From positions 8,494,001-8,558,000 of the forward strand of contig OY970235.1 of the NCBI GenBank assembly GCA_963714145.1: a stretch of DNA of 64,000 nucleotides, read 5' to 3'. Made by a program: the position numbers and the translations under genes. This DNA is from JBBWZH01 sp035544115 (GTDB lineage: Bacteria; Actinomycetota; Actinomycetes; Mycobacteriales; CADCTP01). Positions 1 through 7,599 of this stretch are shown here, one piece after another. How positions within the stretch are numbered: the stretch's first letter is position 1; the number at the start of each line of letters is the position of its first letter. Below the pieces are notes generated by a model. The model had not been told where the DNA came from, did not search any database, and was given only the letters and a program-made list of their open reading frames with translations.

Positions 1-363
1 CAGGTCCGGCACGCCGTGCCGGAAGTCGGCGATCGCGTGGCGCGGCTGGACCGGTGGCCGCGCCGTCGGTGGCGTGGCCGGGCGGGCGACCGCGGCCGCC
101 GCGACGCGGGTGGCCGATCCGGGGCGGCTGGTCAGGTAGCCCTCGGCCTGCAGCTGGAGGTAGCACTGCTGGACGATGCCCCGGGACAGCCCCAAAAGGC
201 GGGCGAGCTCGCGCGAGGACGGCAGCCGCTCGTCGACGGCCAGCCGGCCGCGCCGGATCGCGTTGCGGAGCTGGCCTTCGAGCTGTGCGCGGAGCCCCGC
301 AGCGCCGTCCCGATCGATCGTGACGAGCAGCTCGGGCCCCAAACCGGCCCACTCCACAGGCAT
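1..363 (-). CDS. MocR/PdxR-type GntR regulator, N-terminal part (cut by window edge)
   Basis: The complement reads open from an ATG at 363 to the left edge, giving 121 residues. The protein begins MPVEWAGLGPELLVTIDRD and carries a GntR winged helix at about residues 20-85, with the typical stretches LPSSRELARLLGLSR and QLQAEGYLTSRPGS. After a proline-rich linker it ends at DFRHGVPDL, the usual entry into the PLP-dependent aminotransferase-like domain of MocR regulators. In the family that domain senses PLP or an amino-donor ligand; here it lies outside the window. The gene is divergent from an MFS exporter 47 bases away, and two direct repeats lie between them, so control of the exporter is likely. 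Family is sure; ligand is unknown. Confidence 0.88.
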   Translation of the reverse strand, partial: MPVEWAGLGPELLVTIDRDGAAGLRAQLEGQLRNAIRRGRLAVDERLPSSRELARLLGLSRGIVQQCYLQLQAEGYLTSRPGSATRVAAAAVARPATPPTARPPVQPRHAIADFRHGVPDL

Positions 364-367
364 AGAA

Positions 368-399
368 CTGGACCATACCGGTGACCCAGCTGGGCCATA
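368..399. promoter_or_regulatory. Direct repeat, probable MocR operator
   Basis: CTGGACCATA at 368-377 and CTGGGCCATA at 390-399 are direct repeats matching at 9 of 10 positions. They are spaced 22 bases start to start, two helical turns. They fill most of the 47-base gap between the divergent MocR-type and MFS genes. MocR proteins are known to bind direct repeats through a swapped dimer. Binding here is inferred. Confidence 0.6.
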
Positions 400-410
400 G
401 CGTCGGCGCC

Positions 411-1574
411 ATGACCACTGACGTGCTTACCCGACCGGCCGGGACCACGCTCCTGTCGCGGGCTCTGCTGCTGCGGTTCGTCTCGATCCTCGGCTCGTCG
501 ATCGGCTTCTACCTGCCGCTGTCCGTGGTGCCGCTGTTCGCGAAGGAGGCCGGCTCCGACAGCAACGCCGGCCTGGCCACCGTCGCGCTGCTGCTGGCGA
601 CCGTGGCCTGCGAGCTGGTGACGCCGCGGCTGATCACCCGGGTCGGATACCGCAGGGCGCTGGCCCTCGGGCTGGTGCTGCTGGGCGTGCCGACGCTGGT
701 GCTGACGTTCAGCGCCAGCATCGCGGTGATCGTCGCGGTCAGCGTGGTACGCGGCGCCGGGTTCGCGATCTGCGCCGTCGCCGGCGGGACCGTCACGGCC
801 ATGCTCATCCCGGCCGACCGGCGCGGCGAAGGTCTCGCGCTCGTCGGCATCGTGAGCGGAATCGCCAGCCTGCTCGCGTTGCCCGGCGGCGTGTGGATCG
901 CGGCGCGCTGGGGATACCCGCCGGTGTTCGCGGCGACAGCGGCGGCCACGCTGCTCGCGCTGCTGTCCGTGCCCGGGCTGCCCCGCCGCGCCGCGGCCGT
1001 GAACGAGGGCCGCCACCACGGAGTGCTCGGCGCGCTGCGCAGCGCCGCGCTCACCCGCCCGGCGGCGATCTTCGCCGGGTCGACCGCGGCGGCCGGAGTA
1101 TTCGTCACGTTCCTGCCGCTGGCCGTCACCGACCAGCCGGCCTCGGTCGCCGCGGTCGCGCTGCTCGCCCAGACCGCCGCGGCCACGGTCGGCCGCTGGG
1201 TCGCCGGACGGCTCGGCGACCGGCACGGCACCGCCCGCCTGCTCACCCCCGCGGTGGCCCTGACCGCAACGGGAATGGCCGCGATGGCGGCCACCGGCAC
1301 CCCGTCCGCGGTGATCGGCGGAGCGCTCCTCTTCGGTATCGGGTTCGGGCTGCTGCAGAACGCTTCGCTGACACTGATGTACGCCCGCGTGCCGGCCGGC
1401 GGCGAAGGCGCCGTGAGCGCCATCTGGAACGCCGCCTACGACCTCGGCATGGCCGCCGGCGCGCTCGGCGCCGGACTGCTCATCACCTCGATCGGATACC
1501 CCGCGACCTTCCTGCTCACCGCTGCCGCGATCCTCCCCGCGCTCACCCTGGTCCGCCGCGACCGTCGCCCCTGA
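411..1574 (+). CDS. MFS transporter (drug-efflux type)
   Basis: This is a 387-residue integral membrane protein with about twelve hydrophobic segments, the length usual for 12-TM major facilitator exporters. The first half contains a loop of the form RLITRVGYRRAL between TM2 and TM3, and the second half has the equivalent RWVAGRLGDRHGTARL. The ATG at 411 is preferred over the in-frame GTG at 381, because the latter would start inside the operator repeats. It is divergent from the MocR-type regulator, a common pairing in which the regulator controls an exporter. The substrate cannot be read from the sequence. Confidence 0.82.
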   Translation: MTTDVLTRPAGTTLLSRALLLRFVSILGSSIGFYLPLSVVPLFAKEAGSDSNAGLATVALLLATVACELVTPRLITRVGYRRALALGLVLLGVPTLVLTFSASIAVIVAVSVVRGAGFAICAVAGGTVTAMLIPADRRGEGLALVGIVSGIASLLALPGGVWIAARWGYPPVFAATAAATLLALLSVPGLPRRAAAVNEGRHHGVLGALRSAALTRPAAIFAGSTAAAGVFVTFLPLAVTDQPASVAAVALLAQTAAATVGRWVAGRLGDRHGTARLLTPAVALTATGMAAMAATGTPSAVIGGALLFGIGFGLLQNASLTLMYARVPAGGEGAVSAIWNAAYDLGMAAGALGAGLLITSIGYPATFLLTAAAILPALTLVRRDRRP

Positions 1575-1699
1575 CCGGAAACCCGACGCCTCACCGGCCC
1601 CTCGTCACATCGGCCGCGCGTTGATCCTGGGCGGGCGTGCCGATGCCCGGCTGGGTCGTCCAGCCCAGGCTGGGGAGATTGCCTGCTGCCGTGGGCTGA

Positions 1700-1717
1700 T
1701 CTGCTCACAGCAGCAGA
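1700..1717. promoter_or_regulatory. Inverted repeat upstream of clpP pair (candidate PopR operator)
   Basis: TCTGCT at 1700-1705 and AGCAGA at 1712-1717 form a perfect 6-base inverted repeat around CACAGC, 38 bases upstream of the clpP start. From memory, PopR of Streptomyces recognises a dyad with TCTGCC/GGCAGA arms upstream of clpP3. This site resembles it with one change per arm and a longer spacer. The assignment is inference. Confidence 0.4.
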
Positions 1718-1755
1718 CCCGGCGAACGGGACCGGGGCCGCGGCATTGTCAGGGC

Positions 1756-2382
1756 ATGACGAACGAGGAGAGGCAGCCGCTGTTCGACCACCGGCTGCGT
1801 GAACGGTTCTTCAGTCAGCGGGTTCTGGTCCTCGACGGTGTGCTCGACGACGACAACGGGACGGTGCTGGCGACCCAGATGCTCTGGCTGGCCAGCGAGG
1901 ATCCGCGCAAGGACATCGCGCTGTGGATCCACTCGCCGGGTGGCTCGGTGCCCGCGATGCTGGCGATACGCGACGTGATGCAGTTGGTGCCGTGCGACGT
2001 GGCGACGCTGGCCCTGGGGCTGGCGTGCAGTGCGGGACAGTTCCTGCTGTCGGCGGGCACTCCGGGCAAGCGCTTCGCCCTGCCGCATGCCCGCATCCTG
2101 ATGCACCAGGGATCCTCGGGGATCGGCGGCTCGGCGGTCGAGGTGGAGGTGCAGGCCGACGACCTGCGGCACACCCGGGACACCGTGCTCGGGATCATCG
2201 CGGCGGACACCGGCCAGCCGATCGAGCGGATCTTCGCCGACTCACTGCACGACCGCTGGTTCACCACCGAGCAGGCCCGCGAGTACGGCTTCATCGACCG
2301 CCGCGTCGACGCACTCGCCGACGTGGTGCCGGTGCGCGCCCACGCACTGGGACTGGGCGCACCGGCCGGAGCACGCGCATGA
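1756..2382 (+). CDS. clpP: ClpP-family serine protease subunit (catalytic triad intact)
   Basis: This 208-residue protein matches ClpP along its length. Visible features are the substrate-strand motif HSPGG (59-63), the nucleophile S92 in GLACSAGQFLL, H117 in LMHQGSS and D166 in LHDRWFTTEQA, so the triad is complete. ClpP forms a double-heptamer chamber that degrades unfolded or tagged proteins delivered by a AAA+ unfoldase. No clpX or clpC is nearby. The ATG at 1756 is chosen because it matches the usual ClpP start; upstream in-frame codons would add 45 non-ClpP residues. Its TGA overlaps the ATG of the next clpP. With that gene and the downstream popR-like gene it resembles the Streptomyces clpP3-clpP4/popR locus. 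Confidence 0.9.
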   Translation: MTNEERQPLFDHRLRERFFSQRVLVLDGVLDDDNGTVLATQMLWLASEDPRKDIALWIHSPGGSVPAMLAIRDVMQLVPCDVATLALGLACSAGQFLLSAGTPGKRFALPHARILMHQGSSGIGGSAVEVEVQADDLRHTRDTVLGIIAADTGQPIERIFADSLHDRWFTTEQAREYGFIDRRVDALADVVPVRAHALGLGAPAGARA

Positions 2383-2969
2383 GCACGTACACCATCCCCA
2401 ACGTCATCACTCGCGTGGCGGGCAGCGAGCGAATCATGGACGTCTACTCGCACCTGCTGGGCGAGCGGATCGTCTACCTCGGCACCGCGATCGACTCAGG
2501 GGTGGCGAACGCGCTGATCGCGCAACTGCTGTTCCTGGAGGCCGACAACCCGGACCGGGAGATCAACCTCTACATCAACTCCGAGGGTGGGAGCATGTCG
2601 GCGGCGCTCGCGCTGTACGACACCATGCGCTTCATCAAGACGCCGGTGGCAACGACCTGCATCGGCCAGGCCGTGGCGGGGGCCGCGGTGCTGCTGGCTG
2701 CCGGCGAGCCCGGACGCCGCTCGGTGCTGCGGCACGCCCGGGTCGTACTGCACCAGCCGGCGGCCCAAGGCCGCGGCGCCATCCCCGATCTCATCCTGCA
2801 GGCCGACGAGGTGGTGCGGGTGCGAACCCAGCTGGAGGAGATCCTCTCGGCGCACACCGGTCACGATGTCGCACAACTACGGCACGACACCGACCGGGAC
2901 CGGGTCTTCGACGCGGCGGGTGCGGTCGGTTACGGGCTCGCGGATCAGCTCCTGGACAACCGCGCCTGA
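2379..2969 (+). CDS. ClpP-like subunit lacking the catalytic serine
   Basis: This 196-residue ClpP homologue is translationally coupled to the preceding clpP by an ATGA overlap. It keeps INSEGG (66-71), H125 in VLHQPAAQG, and the Asp-containing DTDRDRVFDA. At the nucleophile position the usual GQAASMGAFLL reads GQAVAGAAVLL, so Ala100 replaces Ser. The codon is GCG and the flanking sequence is clean, so a frame problem does not explain it. Either the subunit is structural or regulatory within a mixed ring, as with ClpR of plastids and cyanobacteria, or another residue substitutes. The ATG at 2379 gives the canonical short ClpP N-terminus. Confidence 0.88.
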   Translation: MSTYTIPNVITRVAGSERIMDVYSHLLGERIVYLGTAIDSGVANALIAQLLFLEADNPDREINLYINSEGGSMSAALALYDTMRFIKTPVATTCIGQAVAGAAVLLAAGEPGRRSVLRHARVVLHQPAAQGRGAIPDLILQADEVVRVRTQLEEILSAHTGHDVAQLRHDTDRDRVFDAAGAVGYGLADQLLDNRA

Positions 2970-2979
2970 GGCCGGGACC

Positions 2980-3327
2980 TCAGGCGGCCATCAGCACCGG
3001 CCCGGTGGCGGGACGCCGGGCCATCCGACTCCCGCCGCGCACCTGCCGGACATCGCCGGCGATGCCCACGAGCAGGCCGGCCAGATCGACCCCGAGCGCA
3101 CCGGTGACCGCCGCGATCATCTCGCTCGACGGTTCCTTGCGACCGCGTTCGATCTCCGACAGGTACTGCGGCGAGATGCCAGCCCGCTCCGCGACGTCGA
3201 CAAGACGGCCACCCCGTTCCTCCCTGGCCGCCCGCAGCCTCCGGCCCAGGACCTCACGCCAGAGCGGCTCGGGCTCACCATCCGGTGCCGGGGTACGGTC
3301 CGAAGGGAACTGGACGATGTCCGCCAT
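2980..3327 (-). CDS. popR: XRE-family regulator, PopR-like, with C-terminal Ala-Ala
   Basis: The product is 115 residues, starting MADIVQFPSDR and carrying a Cro/C1 helix-turn-helix at about residues 25-80, including VAERAGISPQYLSEIERGRK. It ends LMAA. In Streptomyces, PopR activates the clpP3-clpP4 operon and is itself removed by ClpP because of a C-terminal Ala-Ala. The location, ten bases past and convergent with the ClpP pair, and the AA terminus both fit. The ATG at 3327 is chosen; an upstream GTG would add a cysteine-rich leader with no family resemblance. The symbol rests on context plus the C-terminus, not on a full alignment. Confidence 0.72.
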   Translation of the reverse strand: MADIVQFPSDRTPAPDGEPEPLWREVLGRRLRAAREERGGRLVDVAERAGISPQYLSEIERGRKEPSSEMIAAVTGALGVDLAGLLVGIAGDVRQVRGGSRMARRPATGPVLMAA

Positions 3328-3485
3328 GCCGCCATCGTGACATCCGCCCAGAACCCACAGGCACACTTCCGCCAACAGCGAAAGGCTCCCGTCCCGTCCC
3401 GCGGCGCACCGTCACCAAGTCGGCGTGCCAACCCACAACGTCGTCGCCGCGAGCGGAACCGCTGGTCCGGTCGCGACCGGTGGTG

Positions 3486-3860
3486 TCAGGTCTCGGTGAT
3501 GGAGAAGGCGTTGCCGTCGGGGTCGCGGAAGGCGAACATCGGTGGCACGCCGGGCCAGCTGAGGATCTCGTCGGTGTCGACGCCGGCGTCGGTGAGGGCG
3601 GCGTGCGCCGCGGCCGCGTCCTCGGTGCTGAACCGGATCATGATCGGGCCGCGGGTGACGTCCGCGGTGGCGTGATCCAGCGTGACGACGACGTCGTCGT
3701 TGCCGGGCGCGAGCTCGATCCACCGCCCGGTCGGGATCGGCCCGTCGCGCAGCACGGTGAAGCCGAGCGTGTCGACGTAGAAGCGGAGCGCCTGCTCCTG
3801 GTCGGTGACGGGCACGCTGACGGTCCGGATGCCCGTGATGACCTTTGCCGGCGCGGTCAT
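3486..3860 (-). CDS. VOC-family (glyoxalase/bleomycin-resistance fold) protein
   Basis: The product is 124 residues, one VOC domain with two beta-alpha-beta-beta-beta modules. The first runs from VSVPVTDQEQALRFYVDTLG, and the second contains DAAAAHAALTDAGVDT and ends in FRDPDGNAFSITET, whose Glu is a usual metal-ligand position. Such proteins act as dioxygenases, glyoxalases or ligand binders; none can be chosen here. Its ATG overlaps the TGA of a 17-codon ORF, which in turn overlaps the stop of the ArsR-SRPBCC gene, so translation is probably coupled through the operon. There is no good Shine-Dalgarno of its own. Confidence 0.83.
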   Translation of the reverse strand: MTAPAKVITGIRTVSVPVTDQEQALRFYVDTLGFTVLRDGPIPTGRWIELAPGNDDVVVTLDHATADVTRGPIMIRFSTEDAAAAHAALTDAGVDTDEILSWPGVPPMFAFRDPDGNAFSITET

Positions 3861-3910
3861 CGCGCGATCCGCTCGTCTTTCACGCCGGGCGTGATGTGTA
3901 GTGCGGTCAT
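3857..3910 (-). CDS. 17-codon ORF linking ArsR-SRPBCC and VOC genes
   Basis: The reading frame MTALHITPGVKDERIAR has a strong GGAGG ten bases upstream, far better than the site before the VOC gene. Its ATG overlaps the TGA of the upstream regulator, and its own TGA overlaps the VOC ATG. It may serve only to carry ribosomes to the VOC start. It may also be the original VOC N-terminus separated by a frameshift. No function is assigned to the peptide. Confidence 0.45.
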   Translation of the reverse strand: MTALHITPGVKDERIAR

Positions 3911-4668
3911 GACGGTTCGCCTCCATACATGAGTGAGCCTGGTGTGGTGAGTTCCGTGCCGGTCTCCAGCCAGGTCTTGAGCCCGGACAGGATCATCGGC
4001 CAGCCGCCGTAGAGGTGCTCGTCGGCGTCGGCGGCGAGTTGGTCGTGCCGGACGACGAGCCGGCAGCTGTCGCCGACCTGCTCGATCTGCCAGGTCACCC
4101 GGCTGGTGCCCTGGGCGGCGATGTCGTCGTCCCAGATGGCGTGGTAGGTCTGCACGAGCCGCCGGGGCGGGTCGACTTCGAGGTTCTCGCCCTCGATCAA
4201 CCCGCCGGCCCCGCCGTGGGTGACCCGGTAGGCGGAGCCGGTGGTCCAGTCCGATTCCACCCGCGCACCGAACTGGAACCGCGCCCGCGTTTCGGGATCG
4301 GTGATCGCCTGCCAGAGCCGCTGCGGCGTGGTGCAGATGAAGATCTCGAACACCTTCTCCACGCGTGCCTCCAGATGTCGTTTCAGATCGACGAGGCCGG
4401 CGGCCCACGTCTCGGTGTACTTGCTGACCCAGCGGTCGTGGATGCTGCGGATCGGCACCGGGTTCAGGAAGTGCAGCTTCTCCCTGCCGCGCCGCTCCGA
4501 CGCGACCAGGCCGGCCTCCTCGAGCAGGCGAAGGTGCTTGGCCACGGCGACCCTCGTCATCGCGAACCGGCTCGCCAACGCGTTCAGCGACTGCCCGTCC
4601 CGCCGGAACAGCTCGTCGAGCAGCTCCCGGCGGGTCGGATCCGCCAACGCCTTGAACACCCGCTCCAC
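3907..4668 (-). CDS. ArsR-type regulator fused to SRPBCC (AHSA1-like) domain
   Basis: This 253-residue protein has an N-terminal ArsR winged helix (about 1-95), with FKALADPTRRELLDELF and the recognition region FAMTRVAVAKHLRLLEEAGL. It is followed by an AHSA1/SRPBCC hydrophobic-pocket domain (about 105-240) containing ICTTPQRLWQAITDPET and IEGENLEVDPPRRLVQTY. Such fusions are thought to be ligand-responsive repressors, with the SRPBCC fold as sensor. No ArsR metal-binding cysteine motif is visible. It is first in an operon with the VOC gene. An inverted repeat 15 bases upstream of the ATG suggests autoregulation. Confidence 0.87.
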   Translation of the reverse strand: MERVFKALADPTRRELLDELFRRDGQSLNALASRFAMTRVAVAKHLRLLEEAGLVASERRGREKLHFLNPVPIRSIHDRWVSKYTETWAAGLVDLKRHLEARVEKVFEIFICTTPQRLWQAITDPETRARFQFGARVESDWTTGSAYRVTHGGAGGLIEGENLEVDPPRRLVQTYHAIWDDDIAAQGTSRVTWQIEQVGDSCRLVVRHDQLAADADEHLYGGWPMILSGLKTWLETGTELTTPGSLMYGGEPS

Positions 4669-4682
4669 GCGATCAACAATAG

Positions 4683-4698
4683 GAAACCTTCTGGTTTC
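4683..4698. promoter_or_regulatory. Inverted repeat, probable ArsR operator
   Basis: GAAACC and GGTTTC form a perfect 6-base inverted repeat around TTCT, inside a short AT-richer island 15 bases before the ArsR-SRPBCC ATG. AACC-N4-GGTT dyads are a usual operator form in this regulator group. Autoregulation is inferred from position. Confidence 0.5.
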
Positions 4699-4773
4699 AT
4701 GTCAACCGGGCGCCCGCCGGTGGCGCGCAAATCTACGCCCGGCGGCCATCAGCGACGGCCGGTAGTGCTCACG

Positions 4774-4977
4774 CCGCAGGTCTTTGTCGCCGACCTCGCC
4801 ACCGGCGTCCGCCAGCAGGTCACCTACAGCGCCGTCATCAGCGCCGGCCGCGGCCGATCGAGCGCGCCACAGCTGAGCGCGGACGGCAACGTCGTCGTCT
4901 TCGCCGCCAGCGTCCCCCACCTCGCTCCCGGCGGGACCGGCAGAGTCGACGGCATCTACCTGGCACGCCGCCTGCTC
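4774..4977 (+). pseudogene. Fragment of a PD40/TolB-like beta-propeller protein
   Basis: In one frame the stretch reads QVFVADLATGVRQQVTYS, then PQLSADGNVVVFAASVPHL and DGIYLARR. This is the repeat pattern of PD40-type propellers (a strand naming the data and a Dxxtg turn, then LSADGxxVVFxS). Only about 68 residues are recognisable, with no start, no signal peptide and no further blades, so it is a remnant. The rest of the 4669-5315 gap, apart from the ArsR operator at 4683-4698, holds no gene I can support. Confidence 0.5.
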
Positions 4978-5315
4978 ATCCGCCGACAACCACCAGTCGT
5001 CACGCTCATGAGTACGCCGACCCGGCACTGCGGCTGACCGCACCGGAAACCGCAGATCCTCGGCGACCGCCCCCTGGCCCGGTCTGGCACGCTGCCACGA
5101 ATTCACCGGCGCGGAGCGCGGCGACCCCGGCGGACCACGGAACGCGGATGGTCTGGACCCCCCGTTGGTCGAGATTGTCGCCGAACGCCGAACGCCTGAC
5201 GGCGCGGGCGATCCGCCAGCCGTCCGCCAGCGTCGCGCCAGGTGGCCGCCAGCGGCCGCGCACACGATGGCCCGCCGGCGATGTCCGCCGGATCTCGGAC
5301 AGGATGGGGATCCAC

Positions 5316-5759
5316 ATGCGCATGCCATGGCGGAGCACGGCCGCGCTGGCCGGCCTGCTGCTCGGAATGCTGTTGGCGGTGCCCACGGTCGCGGCCCAAG
5401 CGGCCCCGGCCGGCGCGGCGAAGGCGGCCGCGGCGGCCCCAGCGGCGGTGAGCCCTCGGCTCAGCGGCGTCTGCGGCAACTACTGGGGGACGAGCTGGCC
5501 GCCGCCGAGCGTGCGGCGGGGCAGCGTCGACACATCGAGCCCGTCGGCGGTCATGCTCGCCCAGTGCTACCTCAACAACTCGGTCAACACCAGCATGCTG
5601 ACCGTTGACGGGCGGTTCGGGCCGAACACCGACCGGATGGTGCGGCTGTTCCAGGATCCCCTCTGCGGCAACGTGCCACCGGTGGACGGGATCGTCGGAC
5701 CGAACACCTGGAACGCGCTGCGGCGCTGGGCGAACTCGCCGAACTGGGTGCAGTGCTGA
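5316..5759 (+). CDS. Secreted peptidoglycan-binding (PG_binding_1) protein
   Basis: The product is 147 residues. It begins with a Sec signal peptide, MRMPWRSTAALAGLLLGMLL, with likely cleavage after AAQA near residue 29 and an alanine-rich linker. The mature part carries a PG_binding_1 domain with LTVDGRFGPNTDRMVRLFQ and the second half-repeat PVDGIVGPNTWNALRRWA. Four cysteines at 49, 86, 115 and 147 could form two disulfides. No catalytic domain is present, so it may anchor to or sense the cell wall. The ATG at 5316 is preferred because GGGGAT lies just upstream; ATGs at 5304 and 5322 are alternatives. A strong hairpin follows the stop. Confidence 0.85.
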   Translation: MRMPWRSTAALAGLLLGMLLAVPTVAAQAAPAGAAKAAAAAPAAVSPRLSGVCGNYWGTSWPPPSVRRGSVDTSSPSAVMLAQCYLNNSVNTSMLTVDGRFGPNTDRMVRLFQDPLCGNVPPVDGIVGPNTWNALRRWANSPNWVQC

Positions 5760-5778
5760 TCGCTCGCCACCAGCTGGG

Positions 5779-5809
5779 CCCACCCGCCAGCCACCCGCTG
5801 GCGGGTGGG
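5779..5809. terminator. Bidirectional hairpin between convergent genes
   Basis: CCCACCCGCCAG at 5779-5790 pairs perfectly with its complement at 5798-5809, leaving a 7-base loop. It lies in the 51-base gap between two convergent stop codons. There is no U-run, which is common for actinomycete terminators. Confidence 0.75.
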
Positions 5810-5810
5810 T

Positions 5811-6611
5811 CTAAGCCGGTCGTCGCCCGGCAGCCGGAGCCCTGACCGGCGCCACGGTCCGGTGGAGGATCGCCCGGTGCAGTTCCTGAAGCGCGGCGGC
5901 CGGCTCGATGCCCAGGTCGTCGGCGAGCATGGCGCGCAGGGTGCGGAACACGAGCAGCGCCTCCGCCTGCCTGTCGCAGCGGTAGAGGGCCAGCATCAGC
6001 AGTCCGTGCAGCGGTTCCCGGAACGGGTGATCGGCGATCAGCGCCCGCAGCTCACCGACGACCTGGGCGTGCCGGCCGGTGTCGAGGTCGGCGCGGATCC
6101 GCCCTTCCGTGGCCTCCAGGTAGCCCTCCTGCAGCCGGGCCGCCTCGGACCGCAGGCCGTCGGTGACCACGTCGACCAGCGCCGGACCGCGGCAGAGCGC
6201 CGTCGCCTCATGGAAGGACCGTGCGGCCGCCGTCGGATGTCCGGCCAGGCTCGCCTCCCGACCGCGGGCCAGCAACTGCTCGAACCGCTGCAGGTCGATC
6301 TGTCCGGGCTCGGCGCGCAACAGATAGCCGGGCCGCCGGGTGATCAGCACCTGGGCCGGGTGCGAGAAGCGGGTCGCCGGCTCGATTCTGCGGCGCAGCC
6401 GGAGCACGAGCGACTGCAGGGTGTTCTGTGCCGCCGCTGGGGGGCTGTTGCCCCAGATCAGGTCGATCAATCTGGCCGCGGCAACCACGCGGTTGGGCTG
6501 CAGCAGCAGGGCGGCCAGCACGACGCGTTCGCGAGGGGCGTTGATGGGCACCAGCACCTGGCCGCGTCGGACCTCCAACGGCCCGAGAATGCCGTACTCC
6601 AACCGATCCAC
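5811..6611 (-). CDS. Stand-alone SARP-type (BTAD) transcriptional regulator
   Basis: This 266-residue protein has an OmpR-like DNA-binding domain (about 1-98) with GILGPLEVRRGQ and PRERVVLAALLLQPNRVV. It is followed by the bacterial transcriptional activator domain (about 103-250), including LIADHPFREPLHGLLMLALY and LGIEPAAALQELHRAIL. Length and order match small SARPs such as ActII-ORF4, which activate pathway genes by binding heptamer direct repeats near the -35 region. No biosynthetic cluster lies next to it, so its targets are unknown. The start is at 6611. Confidence 0.87.
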   Translation of the reverse strand: MDRLEYGILGPLEVRRGQVLVPINAPRERVVLAALLLQPNRVVAAARLIDLIWGNSPPAAAQNTLQSLVLRLRRRIEPATRFSHPAQVLITRRPGYLLRAEPGQIDLQRFEQLLARGREASLAGHPTAAARSFHEATALCRGPALVDVVTDGLRSEAARLQEGYLEATEGRIRADLDTGRHAQVVGELRALIADHPFREPLHGLLMLALYRCDRQAEALLVFRTLRAMLADDLGIEPAAALQELHRAILHRTVAPVRAPAAGRRPA

Positions 6612-7072
6612 TGGTCCTCCTCGATACCGACCGGCGCGAAGTGGGCCGGGTACCGGGCCGTGGCCTGGCCGGTTTTGTCAGACCGCGGGACCGCATCGGG
6701 CTGCGCACCCTTCGCGGCGACCAGGGTGGAACCGGCGCAGGTCGATCGCCGCCGGGTCGACCGCCAGGTGGTACCCGCCGCCGTGCCCGAGGTCGGCCCG
6801 TCCACGCCCTCACCCGGGCCGATCGGAGGATGCGTGCCCGCGCCGCCGACGCCGACGGCGTTCGCGACATTAATGCGGGCTCTCTACCGCCCTGGGCATC
6901 CAGGACAGACCTCCACCCATTCCGCTGGTAGTTCTTCCGGTCGTTCTTCCTGACCCGGCAACCCGCCGCCGAGGCGGCCCGCCAGCGCAGCCCGCCAGGC
7001 GGCGTTGGCCTCGCGCTGTCGGCGGGATTTCCGTGTGTTGTCGCGGGGCCTACTCGACGTCGAGTCGCGTTG
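6612..7072. other. Intergenic stretch without a supported gene
   Basis: These 461 bases lie upstream of the SARP gene and downstream of the membrane-protein gene. The open frames are arginine/proline-rich with no family resemblance. A short AT-richer stretch near 6868-6876 and TTTTGTCAG near 6671 are the only local deviations. The SARP promoter must lie here, but I cannot place it. Confidence 0.5.
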
Positions 7073-7579
7073 TCAGCCGGACTTCGCCTCGCGGATGAGC
7101 GCGACCGCGGCCTGGGGGTGCGCCACGGTGATCGTTACGCTTCGGCCGGTGTGCATGGCCAGCCGCAGGGCGGGCCCGGTCCGGACCGTGTAGTAGGTGT
7201 GGCGAGGGGTCCACCAGAAGCCGAGGGACAGGCGCCACAGCGACGGCGACAGGTCGATCACCTCGGCGCGTTCGATCTCGTCCAAGCGGTAGGTGTGGTG
7301 TGGCCAGCCGACCGCCCCGCAGTGGACCGAGACCCCGTTGGGTCCCGCCGCCGTCCTGACGCTCAATCCGGTCAGCATGGTGATGAGCACGGCGGCGGCG
7401 GCTGTCAGCAGCGGGATCGCGGGGCCGGCCGGGTCGAGCCAGCTGCCGTGCGACAGGCTTCCCATGAGCAGCAGCGGCACGATCAGGGCTGCGCTGAGAG
7501 CCACCACCAGCGGCCAGTTCGTCACTCGGCCGGTGTAGATCGAGTACCGGCCCGGGCCGGGCAACGCGGATGCCGTCAT
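7073..7579 (-). CDS. Two-TM membrane protein with PH-like C-terminal domain
   Basis: The product is 168 residues. After a short N-terminus there are two membrane helices, about WPLVVALSAALIVPLLLMGS and IPLLTAAAAVLITMLTGL. A soluble part follows with a strand-rich pattern (GVSVHCGAVGWPHHTYRLDE, RHTYYTVRTGPALRLAMHTG) resembling small bacterial PH-like membrane proteins. It starts 20 bases after the stop of the GntR gene on the same strand, so the two form an operon. In YtrA-type operons the downstream gene is usually an ABC transporter; here it is not, and the target of the repressor is this protein. Function unknown. Confidence 0.7.
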   Translation of the reverse strand: MTASALPGPGRYSIYTGRVTNWPLVVALSAALIVPLLLMGSLSHGSWLDPAGPAIPLLTAAAAVLITMLTGLSVRTAAGPNGVSVHCGAVGWPHHTYRLDEIERAEVIDLSPSLWRLSLGFWWTPRHTYYTVRTGPALRLAMHTGRSVTITVAHPQAAVALIREAKSG

Positions 7580-7599
7580 CGGGCGCCGTCCTCTCGATG

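Noticed and set aside
5811..6611. SARP as marker of a biosynthetic gene cluster
   Set aside because: No polyketide, peptide synthetase, terpene or RiPP enzyme genes are in the window. The SARP is listed only as a regulator.
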